Source: Bifidobacterium criceti (GTDB lineage Bacteria; Actinomycetota; Actinomycetes; Actinomycetales; Bifidobacteriaceae). From it: a DNA stretch of 64,000 nucleotides. Each line of letters starts with the position of its first letter. The stretch's first letter is position 1. Where the stretch lies: positions 124,001-188,000 of the forward strand of contig NZ_MVOH01000014.1 of NCBI RefSeq assembly GCF_002286935.1, given 5' to 3'. Both the position numbers and the translations under genes were made by a program. A model generated the notes under the pieces. That model ran no database searches. It was not told the DNA's origin and saw only the letters and a program-made list of their open reading frames with translations. Positions 9,801-18,087 of the stretch are shown here, piece by piece.

Positions 9801-12088
9801 ACCTTGTCGGCCTTGCACTTGTAGTCGGCCGGCGCTTCGGTGAGCGTCGTGTCAGCGTCGGCGGTGCCGTCGATCCAGACCTCGACCGTGCCGGTCTTGC
9901 CGACCTTGACGTTGCGGTCGCCGCCGAACTTGTCCCAGTCCTCGGTCGTGATGATGAAGCCGAGGTCCTCGTACTTGCCGTCGAATGTGAGTTCGGCGAC
10001 CTTGCCGTAGCAATCCTCGCCGGTGAACGGATGGTGCTTCGCTGCCATGTCGGCGCCGGTCGCATCCTTGCCCCAGACATAGACGCCACGGTTCTTCTCC
10101 GCTTCGTCAGCCGCCGGCTTGTAGTGCACAAGCATACGGGTCTGGGCACCGATCGCCTCGGGGTTGCCGACGGCGAGCGCGCTGTTCTCGACGGCGACGT
10201 GTGTGATGCCCTTGCGGATCAGATAGTTCTGGCCGCCGTTGCTGTCCCACTCGCTGGCACCATTATTGAAGCAGATCTGGTGATCCTCACCCTTGGTATC
10301 GATCGTCTTCGTGTAGTAGCCCTGCGCGTCCGGTCCTTCCATCTGTTCGCCGGGAACGGCTGTCCAATCAGAGCCAGCGCCATGGTGCACGAAGACCTTG
10401 TCCCACGTGTTGACGGGCTTGTACCACACGGTCGTCGTCTGGTCGTCCGGCTTGACGGTGTTGTCCGGGATGACGACGTCCGGGGTGCTCGGGTCAACGG
10501 CCACGTCAGACACGGGGTGCGTCGTCTTCGTTGCACCGCCGTAGATCGCGATGGCTTGCATCGCCGGCACGGTCACCTTGACCTTGCCACCGGAGACGGT
10601 CACGGTCTTCGAACAGTCCTGCACGGCGTAGACGTCGCAGTACTCGCCGTCGGGCATCGAGGTCGCGTATTCGGCCTCCTTGTCCTCGGTCGAGTTGTTG
10701 ATCGCGACGAAGCCTTTGTCACCGCGCGAGAACGCGATGTTATTCGTGCCGTCGTCCTGCCACTGCTCGACGGCGGTCCCGTCCACGTAGTTGTGGAACG
10801 CGATCATGCCGCGCGTCGTCGTCCAACGCTGCTGGCAGTTCCAGTCGCCGTCCTTTGTCGAGCATTCCTTGTCGAAGTCGACGTCCGGCACCGAGACCGC
10901 GGTCGCGCCCGGCGCTCCATCATCCTTGTTGTCGTATTTGTAATCAGAAATCAGTCGCGGCGTTCCGTAGTCGTAGGCGAGCATGAATGCGTTCGCGAGC
11001 GCGTACATCGAATCGTTCTTGTAGGTGATCGCGCCGTCGTTACGGGCGGTGTCCCAGTTCGTCACGAAGACGTTCGCGTCCTTGGACGCAATCGCATTCG
11101 GATTCGACGACAGGTCGCCGATGCGCGTCGAGAGGTCCTTGAGTTCGGCGATCTTGCCCTTGAACTTGGCGTTGAGGTCCGACTTGTAGTCGAACTGCGT
11201 CACGGTGCCGGTCTCCAGGTAATTGCGCGGCTGGATGCCGGGCGCTTCGCTCGCATTGCCGATGACTTCCTGGATCCAGTAGATGTCGTCGGCGTTCTTG
11301 CCGACCTTCTGGGCCATCTTGTCTTTGATGCCCTTGATGTCCTCGTTGTTGATGTGCTTGACGGCGTCGATGCGGAAGCCCTTGACGCCCATCTTGTAGA
11401 GCTTGGCGAGATAGTCGGACTGGATGTCCTGCACCTTCTCGCTCGACGTGTCGAAGTCCCACATCGAGTTCAGGCGGCCTTCCTGCACCTCCTGTTGGTT
11501 CTTGTAATCGGAGACGCTTGCGCCGTTGTTGTAGTCATGGAAGTCGGCGGCGGTCACACCTTGCGGATATTGGCCGTTTTCGCCGGTGAAGCCCGGATAG
11601 TCGCCGATCGAGCCGTTGTACTTTGTGCCCGCCACACCGGTCTGCTCGCCTGCAGCGACATCCAAACCGGTCGTCTGGTTGAGCACGACGTCGGCGATGA
11701 TGCCAACGCCCGCGGCATCACATGTCGTGATCATGTTCTTGAATTCGGCTTCGGTGCCGAGCTTCGAATCGAGTTTGTAGCTCACCGGCTGGTAGCTTGT
11801 CCACCATTCGGTGCCCTGGATCGATTCCTGTGGCGGTGAGATCTCGACGTATTTGACGCCCTGCGGCCCGTAGGTGTTCGTGCACTCCTTCGCGATCGAC
11901 TTCCAGGTCTGCTGGAACGCGATGACCTGCACGTCGGTCGCCGCGGGAAGCGCCGTGCTTCCCGTGTCGGCAGGGGCGGCGTTGGCCGCCATCGGCACCG
12001 TGAGCAACGCACCCGAGCAGGCCATGGCGAAGGCCACGCCCATCCCGGTTGTGCGGCGCATCGCAGTGCGGAACTGCTGATTCACCAT
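6899..12088 (-). CDS. apuB: Cell-wall-anchored amylopullulanase (GH13_32 plus GH13_14)
   Basis: A 1729-aa protein. Start 12088 (MVNQQFR) places a signal peptide ending AANAA at the N-terminus. Domains in order: GH13_32-type alpha-amylase (about 50-480; nucleophile in GFRIDAVKHI, acid/base in WIQEVIGN); CBM25 (about 550-630, VWYKP and WDSNGGQNY); two CBM41-like modules (about 645-740 and 765-885); an Ig-like linker; CBM48 (about 990-1080); and a GH13_14 pullulanase with YNWGYDP, DVVYNHV, GFRFDLMGLHD, VGEGWDM and EIHDN. A C-terminal STG motif, hydrophobic helix and RERRSH suggest wall or membrane anchoring. It should cut alpha-1,4 and alpha-1,6 bonds of starch, glycogen and pullulan. In the amylase domain two usual active-site His are replaced (DVVLNQ, TNWD). 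Palindromes upstream suggest LacI-type control. Confidence 0.95.
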   Translation of the reverse strand: MVNQQFRTAMRRTTGMGVAFAMACSGALLTVPMAANAAPADTGSTALPAATDVQVIAFQQTWKSIAKECTNTYGPQGVKYVEISPPQESIQGTEWWTSYQPVSYKLDSKLGTEAEFKNMITTCDAAGVGIIADVVLNQTTGLDVAAGEQTGVAGTKYNGSIGDYPGFTGENGQYPQGVTAADFHDYNNGASVSDYKNQQEVQEGRLNSMWDFDTSSEKVQDIQSDYLAKLYKMGVKGFRIDAVKHINNEDIKGIKDKMAQKVGKNADDIYWIQEVIGNASEAPGIQPRNYLETGTVTQFDYKSDLNAKFKGKIAELKDLSTRIGDLSSNPNAIASKDANVFVTNWDTARNDGAITYKNDSMYALANAFMLAYDYGTPRLISDYKYDNKDDGAPGATAVSVPDVDFDKECSTKDGDWNCQQRWTTTRGMIAFHNYVDGTAVEQWQDDGTNNIAFSRGDKGFVAINNSTEDKEAEYATSMPDGEYCDVYAVQDCSKTVTVSGGKVKVTVPAMQAIAIYGGATKTTHPVSDVAVDPSTPDVVIPDNTVKPDDQTTTVWYKPVNTWDKVFVHHGAGSDWTAVPGEQMEGPDAQGYYTKTIDTKGEDHQICFNNGASEWDSNGGQNYLIRKGITHVAVENSALAVGNPEAIGAQTRMLVHYKPAADEAEKNRGVYVWGKDATGADMAAKHHPFTGEDCYGKVAELTFDGKYEDLGFIITTEDWDKFGGDRNVKVGKTGTVEVWIDGTADADTTLTEAPADYKCKADKVDVTVHYMRNDGLYFNAADAETKVPQWDLWMWNSNSNGFASKFTGHDDWGELATASFSKYTYQASNGESDFGLLRRYGVDEWKKKDGSDGDIKMTANALVFNNDGTAKAEVWLMQDDPTVYTARPALGARISTAEIAKKNTIDAKLTKPADVKAGDVKVTDADGNEVEVDDVKVDGTAVTVTLKKDLDVTAKYTVAIEGFGSADAVAGSVVRTDAFDKEYAYDGDDLGATYAKDGSTFKLWAPTAAKVELITFKDAKTADAEANDPITMTRGDKGVWSVTTKVDDGTAYIYRVSFADGTVNDSADPYARASVVNGRRSVVLSPAKTTVEGATRMAPFSKTTDAIIAETHIRDLTKNENSGVDADKRGKYLGMIENGTKNSAGKPTGVDYLKELGITHVQIQPMFDYASVDETKPLDDSNYNWGYDPLNYNVPEGSYASDPTDPANRVVEAKQMVDGLHKNGLRVVMDVVYNHVADAATNPFGLTVPGYYFRYQNGALVNNSGCGNDTASERAMMRKYIVDSVTYWAKEYNMDGFRFDLMGLHDVETMKQVRAALDKIDPSIVIVGEGWDMNTTMDKSAMSIQPNGYELDTPNSTISFFNDSIRDQLKGSVFSEEDNGFVSGKQGLERVILNNMLGCRNTDDFDGAYCTNGNANVRYANAGQVVNYVEIHDNLTLNDKLEKSLFAQGRNEGLDEAGRKAKVIETSKLADSAIFMAFGISEFQVGQEFLRTKGGDENSYKSGDAVNAVDWDRMNDAGYGDHAQYVKDLIAIRKKVSALRVESYKQISRNTKELKAADSVVAYEIARTNGTYVVALNAGDEAATVPGVTAGDYGVLVSNGRTYLHPGDAQAVALAEGVNGVDASVAGASIAVKDGEGIVVPAHSAVLLAPVADLAGADNPDDPGDTDKPGDANKPGQPGANDHVDAGAANSAVTGMASTGSSIAVVIVVATVAIIAAAVLLVALRERRSH

Positions 12089-12177
12089 ATGTTTTCCATT
12101 CTCTTTTCCCTGTTCCGGATGGATTCCAGTCGCGACGTCATAGTATCGTTCCTTTTCCTCCAGCCGGATTGCCAATG

Positions 12178-12198
12178 TATGCAACGCTCGCTTGCATA
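12178..12198. promoter_or_regulatory. Candidate operator 1 upstream of apuB
   Basis: Perfect inverted repeat with 7-bp arms, TATGCAA and TTGCATA, spaced 7 bp. TGCAA/TTGCA half-sites are common for LacI-family sugar regulators. It overlaps the second palindrome at 12191. Confidence 0.5.
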
Positions 12199-12207
12199 TT
12201 TTGCAAG
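12191..12207. promoter_or_regulatory. Candidate operator 2 upstream of apuB
   Basis: Inverted repeat CTTGCA-N5-TGCAAG. It shares its left half with the right arm of the 12178-12198 palindrome, so two dimers could bind overlapping faces. Control of apuB by a maltose- or starch-responsive regulator is inferred; no regulator gene is in the window. Confidence 0.45.
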
Positions 12208-12395
12208 GATTTCCGAGGGATTCGTCAACGAATCGTGCATACGTTTGCAGTGAAATCACAAGCAATTATACCTCAGCTGGAAGCAAAACTCCACCGAATG
12301 CTCACATTTTCCCCTTGTGTCGGCATGTCCCCCTCCCCCACCGTGCGTCGCGATCATCGAAGGTATTGTTCGGCACAAAGCACAATGCGAACAAC

Positions 12396-12437
12396 ATGGC
12401 GGGGTCCGGAACCACAAAAGGCTCCGGACCCCGCCAT
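12396..12437 (-). terminator. Terminator after aroQ
   Basis: A 15-bp perfect stem (ATGGCGGGGTCCGGA) with a 12-base loop, 27 bp beyond the aroQ stop codon and ahead of the apuB promoter region. Confidence 0.75.
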
Positions 12438-12463
12438 ATATCAGAATTGGGATAAGTTCCCGC

Positions 12464-12925
12464 TCACGCCTTTGTCAGTTCGGCGACCGCCTCAAGCGCA
12501 AGCCGGTAGCCGAGGAAACCGAGTCCCGTGATTGTGCCGGTCGCGACCGGGCTGATGACGGAACGCTTGCGGAACTCGTCACGTGCGGCCGGGTTCGAGA
12601 TGTGCACTTCGATGAGCGGCATGTCCGCATCGAGCACCATATGCGCCGCGTCGGCGAGCGCATACGAATAATGCGTGAACGCGGCCGGGTTCATGACGAC
12701 CGCCTTCTGCCCCTCGGCCGCCTCATGCATCCACTGCACCATCTGCGCCTCGTCGTCCGTCTGGCGCACATCCACGTCGAGGCCTTGTTCATCGCCCCAC
12801 TGTGTGCACAGCCTGCGCAGCTGTTCGAGGTCCTGCCTGCCATACACGTCCGGCTGGCGCACGCCAAGACGGCCGAGGTTCGGCCCGTTGACGACGATCA
12901 CGTTGACTCGTTCGGTTCCGGCCAT
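12464..12925 (-). CDS. aroQ: Type II 3-dehydroquinate dehydratase
   Basis: A 153-aa protein, the usual length for the type II enzyme. It converts 3-dehydroquinate to 3-dehydroshikimate in the shikimate pathway. The N-terminal VIVVNGPNLGRLGVRQPDVYG carries the flexible-loop Arg and catalytic Tyr region; FTHYSYALADA and EVHISNPAARDEFRKRSVISPVA match the substrate-binding and catalytic His segments. The start at 12925 follows a purine-rich stretch containing GGAAGG. It is the last gene of the aroC-aroKB-aroQ run, 55 bp after aroKB, and ends at a strong hairpin. Confidence 0.95.
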   Translation of the reverse strand: MAGTERVNVIVVNGPNLGRLGVRQPDVYGRQDLEQLRRLCTQWGDEQGLDVDVRQTDDEAQMVQWMHEAAEGQKAVVMNPAAFTHYSYALADAAHMVLDADMPLIEVHISNPAARDEFRKRSVISPVATGTITGLGFLGYRLALEAVAELTKA

Positions 12926-12980
12926 TTCCACTCCAATCCTTCCGGGGACATCACAGCCCCATGATAGTACCGCGTGCGCG

Positions 12981-14639
12981 TCATGCCTGCTGGCGGACGC
13001 GTTCGAATGCCTTGCGCACCGCATCGGCATCGGGGTCGTTGAGGTGGAACGGTGTGCCGATCTCCTCGAGGCCGACGAAGCGCAGCGTGTTGCCACGCGC
13101 CTTCTTGTCGCGATGCATCAGGGCGAGTACCTCGTCAAAGCTGGCGCCGTTCCATGACGTCGGCAGGCCGAGCCGGTCGAGCAGGTCGTACGTGTATTCG
13201 ACGGTCTGACGGTCGAGATGCCCGGTGAGGTTCGACAGTTCGGCCGCGTAGACCATGCCGACGGCGACGGCGTTGCCATGCCTCCAGCGGAAATGCTCGA
13301 GCTGTTCGATCGCATGCCCGAATGTGTGTCCGTAGTTGAGGAACTCGCGCAGCCCCGCTTCCTTGAGGTCGGCGGACACGTGGTACGCCTTGACGCGCAC
13401 AGTGCGTTCGATGAGTTCGGCGACGACGGGTTTGAGTGGTGATTCGAGGAACGTCTCGCCGTCGAACGCGCGCAGCTCGTCGGCATGGTCCTCAAGGATC
13501 GTCAGAATCTCCGGGTCGCGGATGAATCCGGATTTCGCGACTTCGCCGAGGCCTTCGATGAAGATGTCGTTCGGCAGCGACGTGAGCGTGCGCAGGTCGG
13601 CGAGGACGCCCGCCGGCGTGTAGAACGAGCCGACGAGATTCTTGCCCTGCGGTGTGTTGATGCCGGTCTTGCCGCCCGTGGACGCGTCGACCATCGCGAG
13701 GAGCGATGTCGGACAGTTCACATAGCGCACACCGCGCATCCATGTCGCGGCGACGAAACCGGCGAGGTCGGTGCATGCGCCGCCACCGAGCCCGACGATC
13801 GCGTCGGAGCGTGTGAAGCCCTCGTTGCCGAGCCGCTCCCAGATGCCGTTCGCGACCTGGATCGTCTTGCCGGCCTCGGCGTCCGGGATGACGATGTCGC
13901 TCACCTCGTAGCCGGCCTTGCGCAGGATCGCGCGTGCGCGGTCGGAGTGGCGCTGCACCGACTGCGTATGGATGAGCGCGACGCACACGGGCCCTTCGCC
14001 GATGACATCGGGCAGATGGTTGAGCGTCCCCTCCCCGATGCGCACGTCGTATGGTTCGATGCCCGCGCCGTCGACGTGGACGATTCCTTCATTCGTCATT
14101 TCGATCATCTTCCTTGCCGCCGCTTTCGGTGTCATGCCATGGGTGCGTACGATGACGTTCGCCACCTGCCTGTAGACCGGATCGCGCTGCTCATAGAGCG
14201 CCATCCACCGCGCGTCCGCGTCGCCGTCGAGCATCGGCCGCCCGCCGCCCCTGCGCGCGCGGTCCATCGCCTCGGACGGGTCGGCGAGCAGGTAGATGAC
14301 CCGGCCGCCACGGTCGGCGTAGTTGCGCAGCCGCTCACGCACGGCCGGCGTCATCGGGGCGCCGCCACCGAGCGCGTAGATGCCGTCGAACGAGCCGAGT
14401 GTCTCGTCGATGACGTCATATTCGACCTGTCTGAACGCCGGTTCGCCATGCTTCGCGAAATACTTCGGTATCGTCATGCCGATGCGTCGCTCGATCTGCT
14501 CGTCCGCGTCCTCGAACGCGATGCCGAGCATCTGCGACATCTCCTTGCCGAGCCGCGTCTTGCCGGCGCCCATCATGCCGACGATGACGGCCTCCGGCTG
14601 CCGCCGCGCACGCTTGGCGCGTCTGCTGTGCCCTGCCAC
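12981..14639 (-). CDS. aroKB: Bifunctional shikimate kinase / 3-dehydroquinate synthase
   Basis: A 552-aa fusion of two shikimate pathway enzymes. Residues 1-175 are shikimate kinase: P-loop GMMGAGKT near residue 21, [11 protein letters not shown], and the GGGAPM segment. Residues 185-552 are the NAD-dependent, metal-binding dehydroquinate synthase: [35 protein letters not shown], and the metal ligands in [15 protein letters not shown] and [10 protein letters not shown]. The kinase phosphorylates shikimate and the synthase makes 3-dehydroquinate from DAHP. This fusion is known in bifidobacteria and some relatives. The gene lies 36 bp downstream of aroC and is probably in one transcript with aroC and aroQ. 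Confidence 0.95.
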   Translation of the reverse strand: MAGHSRRAKRARRQPEAVIVGMMGAGKTRLGKEMSQMLGIAFEDADEQIERRIGMTIPKYFAKHGEPAFRQVEYDVIDETLGSFDGIYALGGGAPMTPAVRERLRNYADRGGRVIYLLADPSEAMDRARRGGGRPMLDGDADARWMALYEQRDPVYRQVANVIVRTHGMTPKAAARKMIEMTNEGIVHVDGAGIEPYDVRIGEGTLNHLPDVIGEGPVCVALIHTQSVQRHSDRARAILRKAGYEVSDIVIPDAEAGKTIQVANGIWERLGNEGFTRSDAIVGLGGGACTDLAGFVAATWMRGVRYVNCPTSLLAMVDASTGGKTGINTPQGKNLVGSFYTPAGVLADLRTLTSLPNDIFIEGLGEVAKSGFIRDPEILTILEDHADELRAFDGETFLESPLKPVVAELIERTVRVKAYHVSADLKEAGLREFLNYGHTFGHAIEQLEHFRWRHGNAVAVGMVYAAELSNLTGHLDRQTVEYTYDLLDRLGLPTSWNGASFDEVLALMHRDKKARGNTLRFVGLEEIGTPFHLNDPDADAVRKAFERVRQQA

Positions 14640-14675
14640 TGCTCTCCTTCCGATATGCCGCGCAATCGATGCGTT

Positions 14676-15869
14676 TCAGCGCATGTGCTCGGGCCACGAG
14701 GCGAGGTAGGCCTCGATGTTGCGGCGTGTCTCGGCGATGCTGTCGCCGCCGAACTTCTCGAGCACATATTTCGCGAGCGTGAGCCTGACCATCGCCTCGG
14801 CGACGACCGCCGCCGCCGGCACCGCCGTGCTGTCGGAACGCTGGTTGATCGCCTGCGCCGCCTCGCCGGTCGTCACATCGACGGTGCGCAGCGCCTTCGG
14901 AATCGACGGGATCGGTTTCATCGCGGCGCGTACACGGATCGGCTGCCCGTTCGACATGCCGCCTTCGATGCCGCCCGCGCGGTTCGTGAGCCGTTCGATA
15001 TGCCCGTCCGCGCCGGTGACGATCTCGTCATGCGCCTGCGAGCCGGGGCGCATCGCCTCAAGGAAGCCGTCGCCGATCTCGACGCCCTTGATCGCCTGGA
15101 TGCCCATGACGGCCGATGCGAGCGCCGCGTCGAGCCTGCGGTCGGATTCGACATAGGTGCCGACACCGGCGGGCATGCCGTATGCGATGACCTCGATGAC
15201 GCCGCCGAGCGTGTCCGCGTTCGCTTTCGCCTCGTCGATGCGCGCAATCATGCGCGCCTCGGCGTCCTTATCGAGTGTGCGCACCGGGGACGCGTCGAGT
15301 GCGTCGACGTCATCGGGGGTGGGCAGTGGCATCGCGGACGAATCGTCCGCACCCGCACCGCCGATCGACAGGACATGCGATACGGTGCGGATGCCGGCGG
15401 CCTGCTCAAGGAAGCGGGCCGCGATCGCACCAAGCGCGACGCGTGACGCGGTCTCTCGGGCGCTTGAACGCTCGAGCACGGGACGCGCGTCGTCGAACCC
15501 GTATTTGCGCATGCCCGTCAGGTCGGCGTGGCCAGGGCGCGGACGGCTCAACGGCGCGTTGCGGCCCTCACGTGCAAGGTCATGGTCGAGCGCGTCCGCA
15601 CTCATGACCTCGGTCCATTTCGGCCATTCGGTATTGCCGATCTCGATTGCGATCGGCGAACCAAGCGTGGAACCGAAACGCACGCCGGTGAGCATGCGCA
15701 CCTGATCCTGCTCGAACTTCATGCGCGCGCCGCGGCCGTAGCCGAGGCGGCGGCGGGCGAGCGCCCCACGGATGTCGTCCGACGTGATCCTCACGCCTGC
15801 GGGGATGCCCTCGATCATCGCGACGAGCGCCTCGCCATGGGATTCGCCAGCGGTCTGCCAACGCAACAT
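14676..15869 (-). CDS. aroC: Chorismate synthase
   Basis: A 397-aa protein, full length for the family. It converts EPSP to chorismate using reduced FMN. It starts [17 protein letters not shown], with the first conserved His, and contains [17 protein letters not shown], the [13 protein letters not shown] region, and near the C-terminus [13 protein letters not shown]. The start at 15869 has AAAGGAGTT 4 bases upstream. It is the first gene of the aroC-aroKB-aroQ cluster and is divergent from the prepilin peptidase gene at 15915; the 45-bp gap must hold both promoters. Confidence 0.96.
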   Translation of the reverse strand: MLRWQTAGESHGEALVAMIEGIPAGVRITSDDIRGALARRRLGYGRGARMKFEQDQVRMLTGVRFGSTLGSPIAIEIGNTEWPKWTEVMSADALDHDLAREGRNAPLSRPRPGHADLTGMRKYGFDDARPVLERSSARETASRVALGAIAARFLEQAAGIRTVSHVLSIGGAGADDSSAMPLPTPDDVDALDASPVRTLDKDAEARMIARIDEAKANADTLGGVIEVIAYGMPAGVGTYVESDRRLDAALASAVMGIQAIKGVEIGDGFLEAMRPGSQAHDEIVTGADGHIERLTNRAGGIEGGMSNGQPIRVRAAMKPIPSIPKALRTVDVTTGEAAQAINQRSDSTAVPAAAVVAEAMVRLTLAKYVLEKFGGDSIAETRRNIEAYLASWPEHMR

Positions 15870-15914
15870 GCCAACTCCTTTGGTCCTTGGGAAAACTGTG
15901 ACTATCTTAACGGT

Positions 15915-16385
15915 ATGCCGTACCTTTGCTGCCTGCCCGGACTGCTTTGTGGAATCGCGGCGTGCGTGACCGACATGCGCCGCCGCCTTGTCCCGCGACG
16001 CCTCATCATCGCCGGCGTCACCGCCCAGCTCGCAGCATGCATGTTCCTCGCATCCTCCACCGGTGAGGCGGTCGTGCTGCTCCACGCGATCACAGGCCTT
16101 GTGTGCGCGGCCGGCATCCAGCTCACGCTTGCGCTCATCCGCCCGGGCGCGCTTGGCCTCGGGGATGTCACCGCGTGCGCGCTCATTGGCTGTATGCTCG
16201 GCGTGTTCGGCACCGCCGCGTTCATATCGTGGTGGCTGTTCATGGGCCTTTTGGGCCTCGTGTGGATCGACGCATGGCACCGGCATGCGAAACGGCACCC
16301 TGACGCGGATGCCAGGGTGCCGTTCGTCCCGGTGATCGTCGCCTCGGGGCTCCTTGCCGTCGCGACGTCGGTCATCGGGCATTAA
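15915..16385 (+). CDS. Short A24-family prepilin peptidase
   Basis: A 156-aa polytopic membrane protein with about four to five hydrophobic segments. It keeps the two aspartates expected of A24 aspartic peptidases: one in [14 protein letters not shown] and one in [12 protein letters not shown]. It lacks the N-terminal methylase domain of long PilD/TadV proteins, as is usual for short archaeal- and Gram-positive-type enzymes. It would cleave leader peptides of type IV or Tad-type pilins at the membrane. No pilin or pilus assembly genes are in the window. Its stop codon overlaps that of the convergent mltG gene by 4 bases. Confidence 0.8.
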   Translation: MPYLCCLPGLLCGIAACVTDMRRRLVPRRLIIAGVTAQLAACMFLASSTGEAVVLLHAITGLVCAAGIQLTLALIRPGALGLGDVTACALIGCMLGVFGTAAFISWWLFMGLLGLVWIDAWHRHAKRHPDADARVPFVPVIVASGLLAVATSVIGH

Positions 16386-17596
16386 TTCGCGTTCTCGTTG
16401 CCGTTCTTGTACTCCTGGACGAACTTCTCGAACTCGTCATAGCTGCTCGTGAACTTCGTCTCCCCCGTCTTGAGGTCGGTCGTCACGAAATACAGCCAGT
16501 CGCCGTCCTCGGGATGCATCGCCGCTTGGATCGCGTCATCGCCCGGATTGGAGATCGGCGTCGGCGGCAGCCCCTTGTTCACACGCGTATTGAACGGGTT
16601 CGAACCGTCATTGAGCTGGTCGTTCGTCAGCTCCGTACCCTTGACTTTGAACCCGTATGCGACCGTCGAATCCATACCGAGCGGCATGTCGTCCTTGAGG
16701 CGGTTCTCGATGACGCGGCTGACCTTGCCGTAGTACTCCTGCGAGTTCACTTCGGCTTCGACGATCGACGCGATGATGAGGATGCGTTCCCGTTCCTCAT
16801 CTTCCGGCACGCCAAGCTCGTTGAGGTTCTCGATCCTCGACTGCACCATCTGCTCGAGGATCGAGCGCGGGGTCGGATTGTCCCCGATGTTATAGACGCC
16901 CGGTTCGAGCCAGCCCTCGATCTTGCCGTTCGCACTCGCGGGGAGGATCTCGCTCATCTTCGCCGCGTCGTTGACGTAGTCCTCGAAATCCTTGAGCGGC
17001 AACCCCGAGGACGTCGCCGCCGTCTTGAGCACATCATCGAGGCGCTCGCCCTGGCGCACCTCGACGAAACCTTTCGCGTTGCCTTCGTCGGAGAGGATCT
17101 TCGCGACCGCGGACGCCTTCATATGGTATTTGAGCTCGTATGTACCCGGATAGAGCGTGTACGAATTGCTTGCGACGACGCCCGTGAACGCGTCGACCGA
17201 TTTGATGATGTCCTTTGCGTGCAGCCCTTCGGCGATCTCGGCGACGCCCTGCCCCGATTCGACCGTGAACGCCACGTCGCCGTCGCCCGGACCCGGATAG
17301 TCGTCGACGACCGAGCTGTCGGTGAGGTTGTTGTGCCGCCACTGCTTGACCTTGCCGTACGCGAAAACACCGATGCCGATGCACATCGCGATGACGACAA
17401 GCGATGCGATGATGACGATCAGGCGTTTGCGATGCTTGCGTTTGCGATGCCGGCGCATATCGCGGCGCGATTTCGGCGGGCGCGGCGGCAATGTCGATGA
17501 GCCGCCGTCCACGCCGTCCGAGCCGAAATGGTCATGGCCCGAGCCATCATCCCAGGAATCGTCATCGCTGAAAAAATCATGAAAATCCTCAGGCAC
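16382..17596 (-). CDS. mltG: Endolytic murein transglycosylase MltG
   Basis: A 404-aa single-pass membrane protein that cuts nascent peptidoglycan strands. Residues 1-70 are cytoplasmic, first Asp-rich ([13 protein letters not shown]), then strongly basic ([11 protein letters not shown]). A membrane helix follows at about 72-95, then a LysM-like region and the YceG catalytic domain. The catalytic Glu fits [20 protein letters not shown], followed by [21 protein letters not shown] and [16 protein letters not shown], both typical of MltG. It lies upstream of aroC on the same strand and 24 bp after ruvX, in the alaS-ruvX-mltG order common in actinobacteria. Confidence 0.95.
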   Translation of the reverse strand: MPEDFHDFFSDDDSWDDGSGHDHFGSDGVDGGSSTLPPRPPKSRRDMRRHRKRKHRKRLIVIIASLVVIAMCIGIGVFAYGKVKQWRHNNLTDSSVVDDYPGPGDGDVAFTVESGQGVAEIAEGLHAKDIIKSVDAFTGVVASNSYTLYPGTYELKYHMKASAVAKILSDEGNAKGFVEVRQGERLDDVLKTAATSSGLPLKDFEDYVNDAAKMSEILPASANGKIEGWLEPGVYNIGDNPTPRSILEQMVQSRIENLNELGVPEDEERERILIIASIVEAEVNSQEYYGKVSRVIENRLKDDMPLGMDSTVAYGFKVKGTELTNDQLNDGSNPFNTRVNKGLPPTPISNPGDDAIQAAMHPEDGDWLYFVTTDLKTGETKFTSSYDEFEKFVQEYKNGNENAN

Positions 17597-17620
17597 ACTC
17601 TCTCCTCTGAACCTTGCGCA

Positions 17621-18076
17621 TCACTGGCGGGCCCGTTCCAAAGCCGTCTGCAGGATCGTCACCGCTGACTGCTGGTCGACCGCGGCGCGGTGCCGCCGGC
17701 TTCCCAATTGCGCGTCGAACAGTCGGCGGTGGGCGTCGACCGTCGTCAGACGTTCATCTATGAGCATAATATCAGGTACCCAGTCGATGCCCGACATCGC
17801 ATCTTCCGATTCGGCCATGAGGCGCGCGCCGAGCGACTTGGCCCACCGGCGCGCCTTCTTCGCGCTTTTGCCCTCGGTGCCGTCCATCTGCAACGGCAGG
17901 CCGATGACGACGCATGTGACATGCTCGTCCTCGATGACGTTGAGGACGTCGTCGAACGCCTGGAAATAATCTCCCCGCACGGTGATGTTGCCCGCGGGAT
18001 GGGCGAAGGTCAGCTCCGGGTCGGACAATGCGAGCCCGACCCGGGCGTTCCCCAAATCGATGCCTAGCCAGACCAT
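17621..18076 (-). CDS. ruvX: Putative pre-16S rRNA nuclease / Holliday junction resolvase RuvX (YqgF)
   Basis: A 151-aa RNase H-fold protein. The first metal-binding Asp is in WLGIDLGNARVGLALSD; the conserved VVIGLPLQMDGTEGKSAKK segment and a C-terminal acidic residue in LIDERLTTVDAHR complete the pattern. Family members process the 5' end of 16S rRNA and are also annotated as Holliday junction resolvases; sequence alone does not separate the two. It begins 11 bp after alaS, consistent with an alaS-ruvX-mltG operon. Confidence 0.93.
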   Translation of the reverse strand: MVWLGIDLGNARVGLALSDPELTFAHPAGNITVRGDYFQAFDDVLNVIEDEHVTCVVIGLPLQMDGTEGKSAKKARRWAKSLGARLMAESEDAMSGIDWVPDIMLIDERLTTVDAHRRLFDAQLGSRRHRAAVDQQSAVTILQTALERARQ

Positions 18077-18087
18077 GGGGCGGGCGG

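Larger units (their letters stand above)
12089..12463. other. Intergenic region between aroQ and apuB: apuB promoter and operators
   Basis: 375 bp without a gene. It is more AT-rich than the flanks and contains two palindromes (12178-12207) about 90-120 bp before the apuB start, and the aroQ terminator at 12396-12437. I see no small ORF with a credible ribosome binding site and no riboswitch. Confidence 0.6.

Noticed and set aside
7043..11839. 1598-codon plus-strand open frame opposite apuB, and similar long frames opposite the wall protein (4696-6609), aroKB (13485-15446), alaS (18601-20802) and pcrA (24131-26095)
   Set aside because: They are antisense shadows of high-GC coding DNA; the translations are Arg/Val/Asp-rich low-complexity and have no family signs, while the other strand encodes recognisable enzymes.
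14676..14700. Frameshift or split of the shikimate cluster (aroA apart from aroC-aroKB-aroQ)
   Set aside because: All frames are intact; distant aroA and an aroK-aroB fusion are normal for this group.
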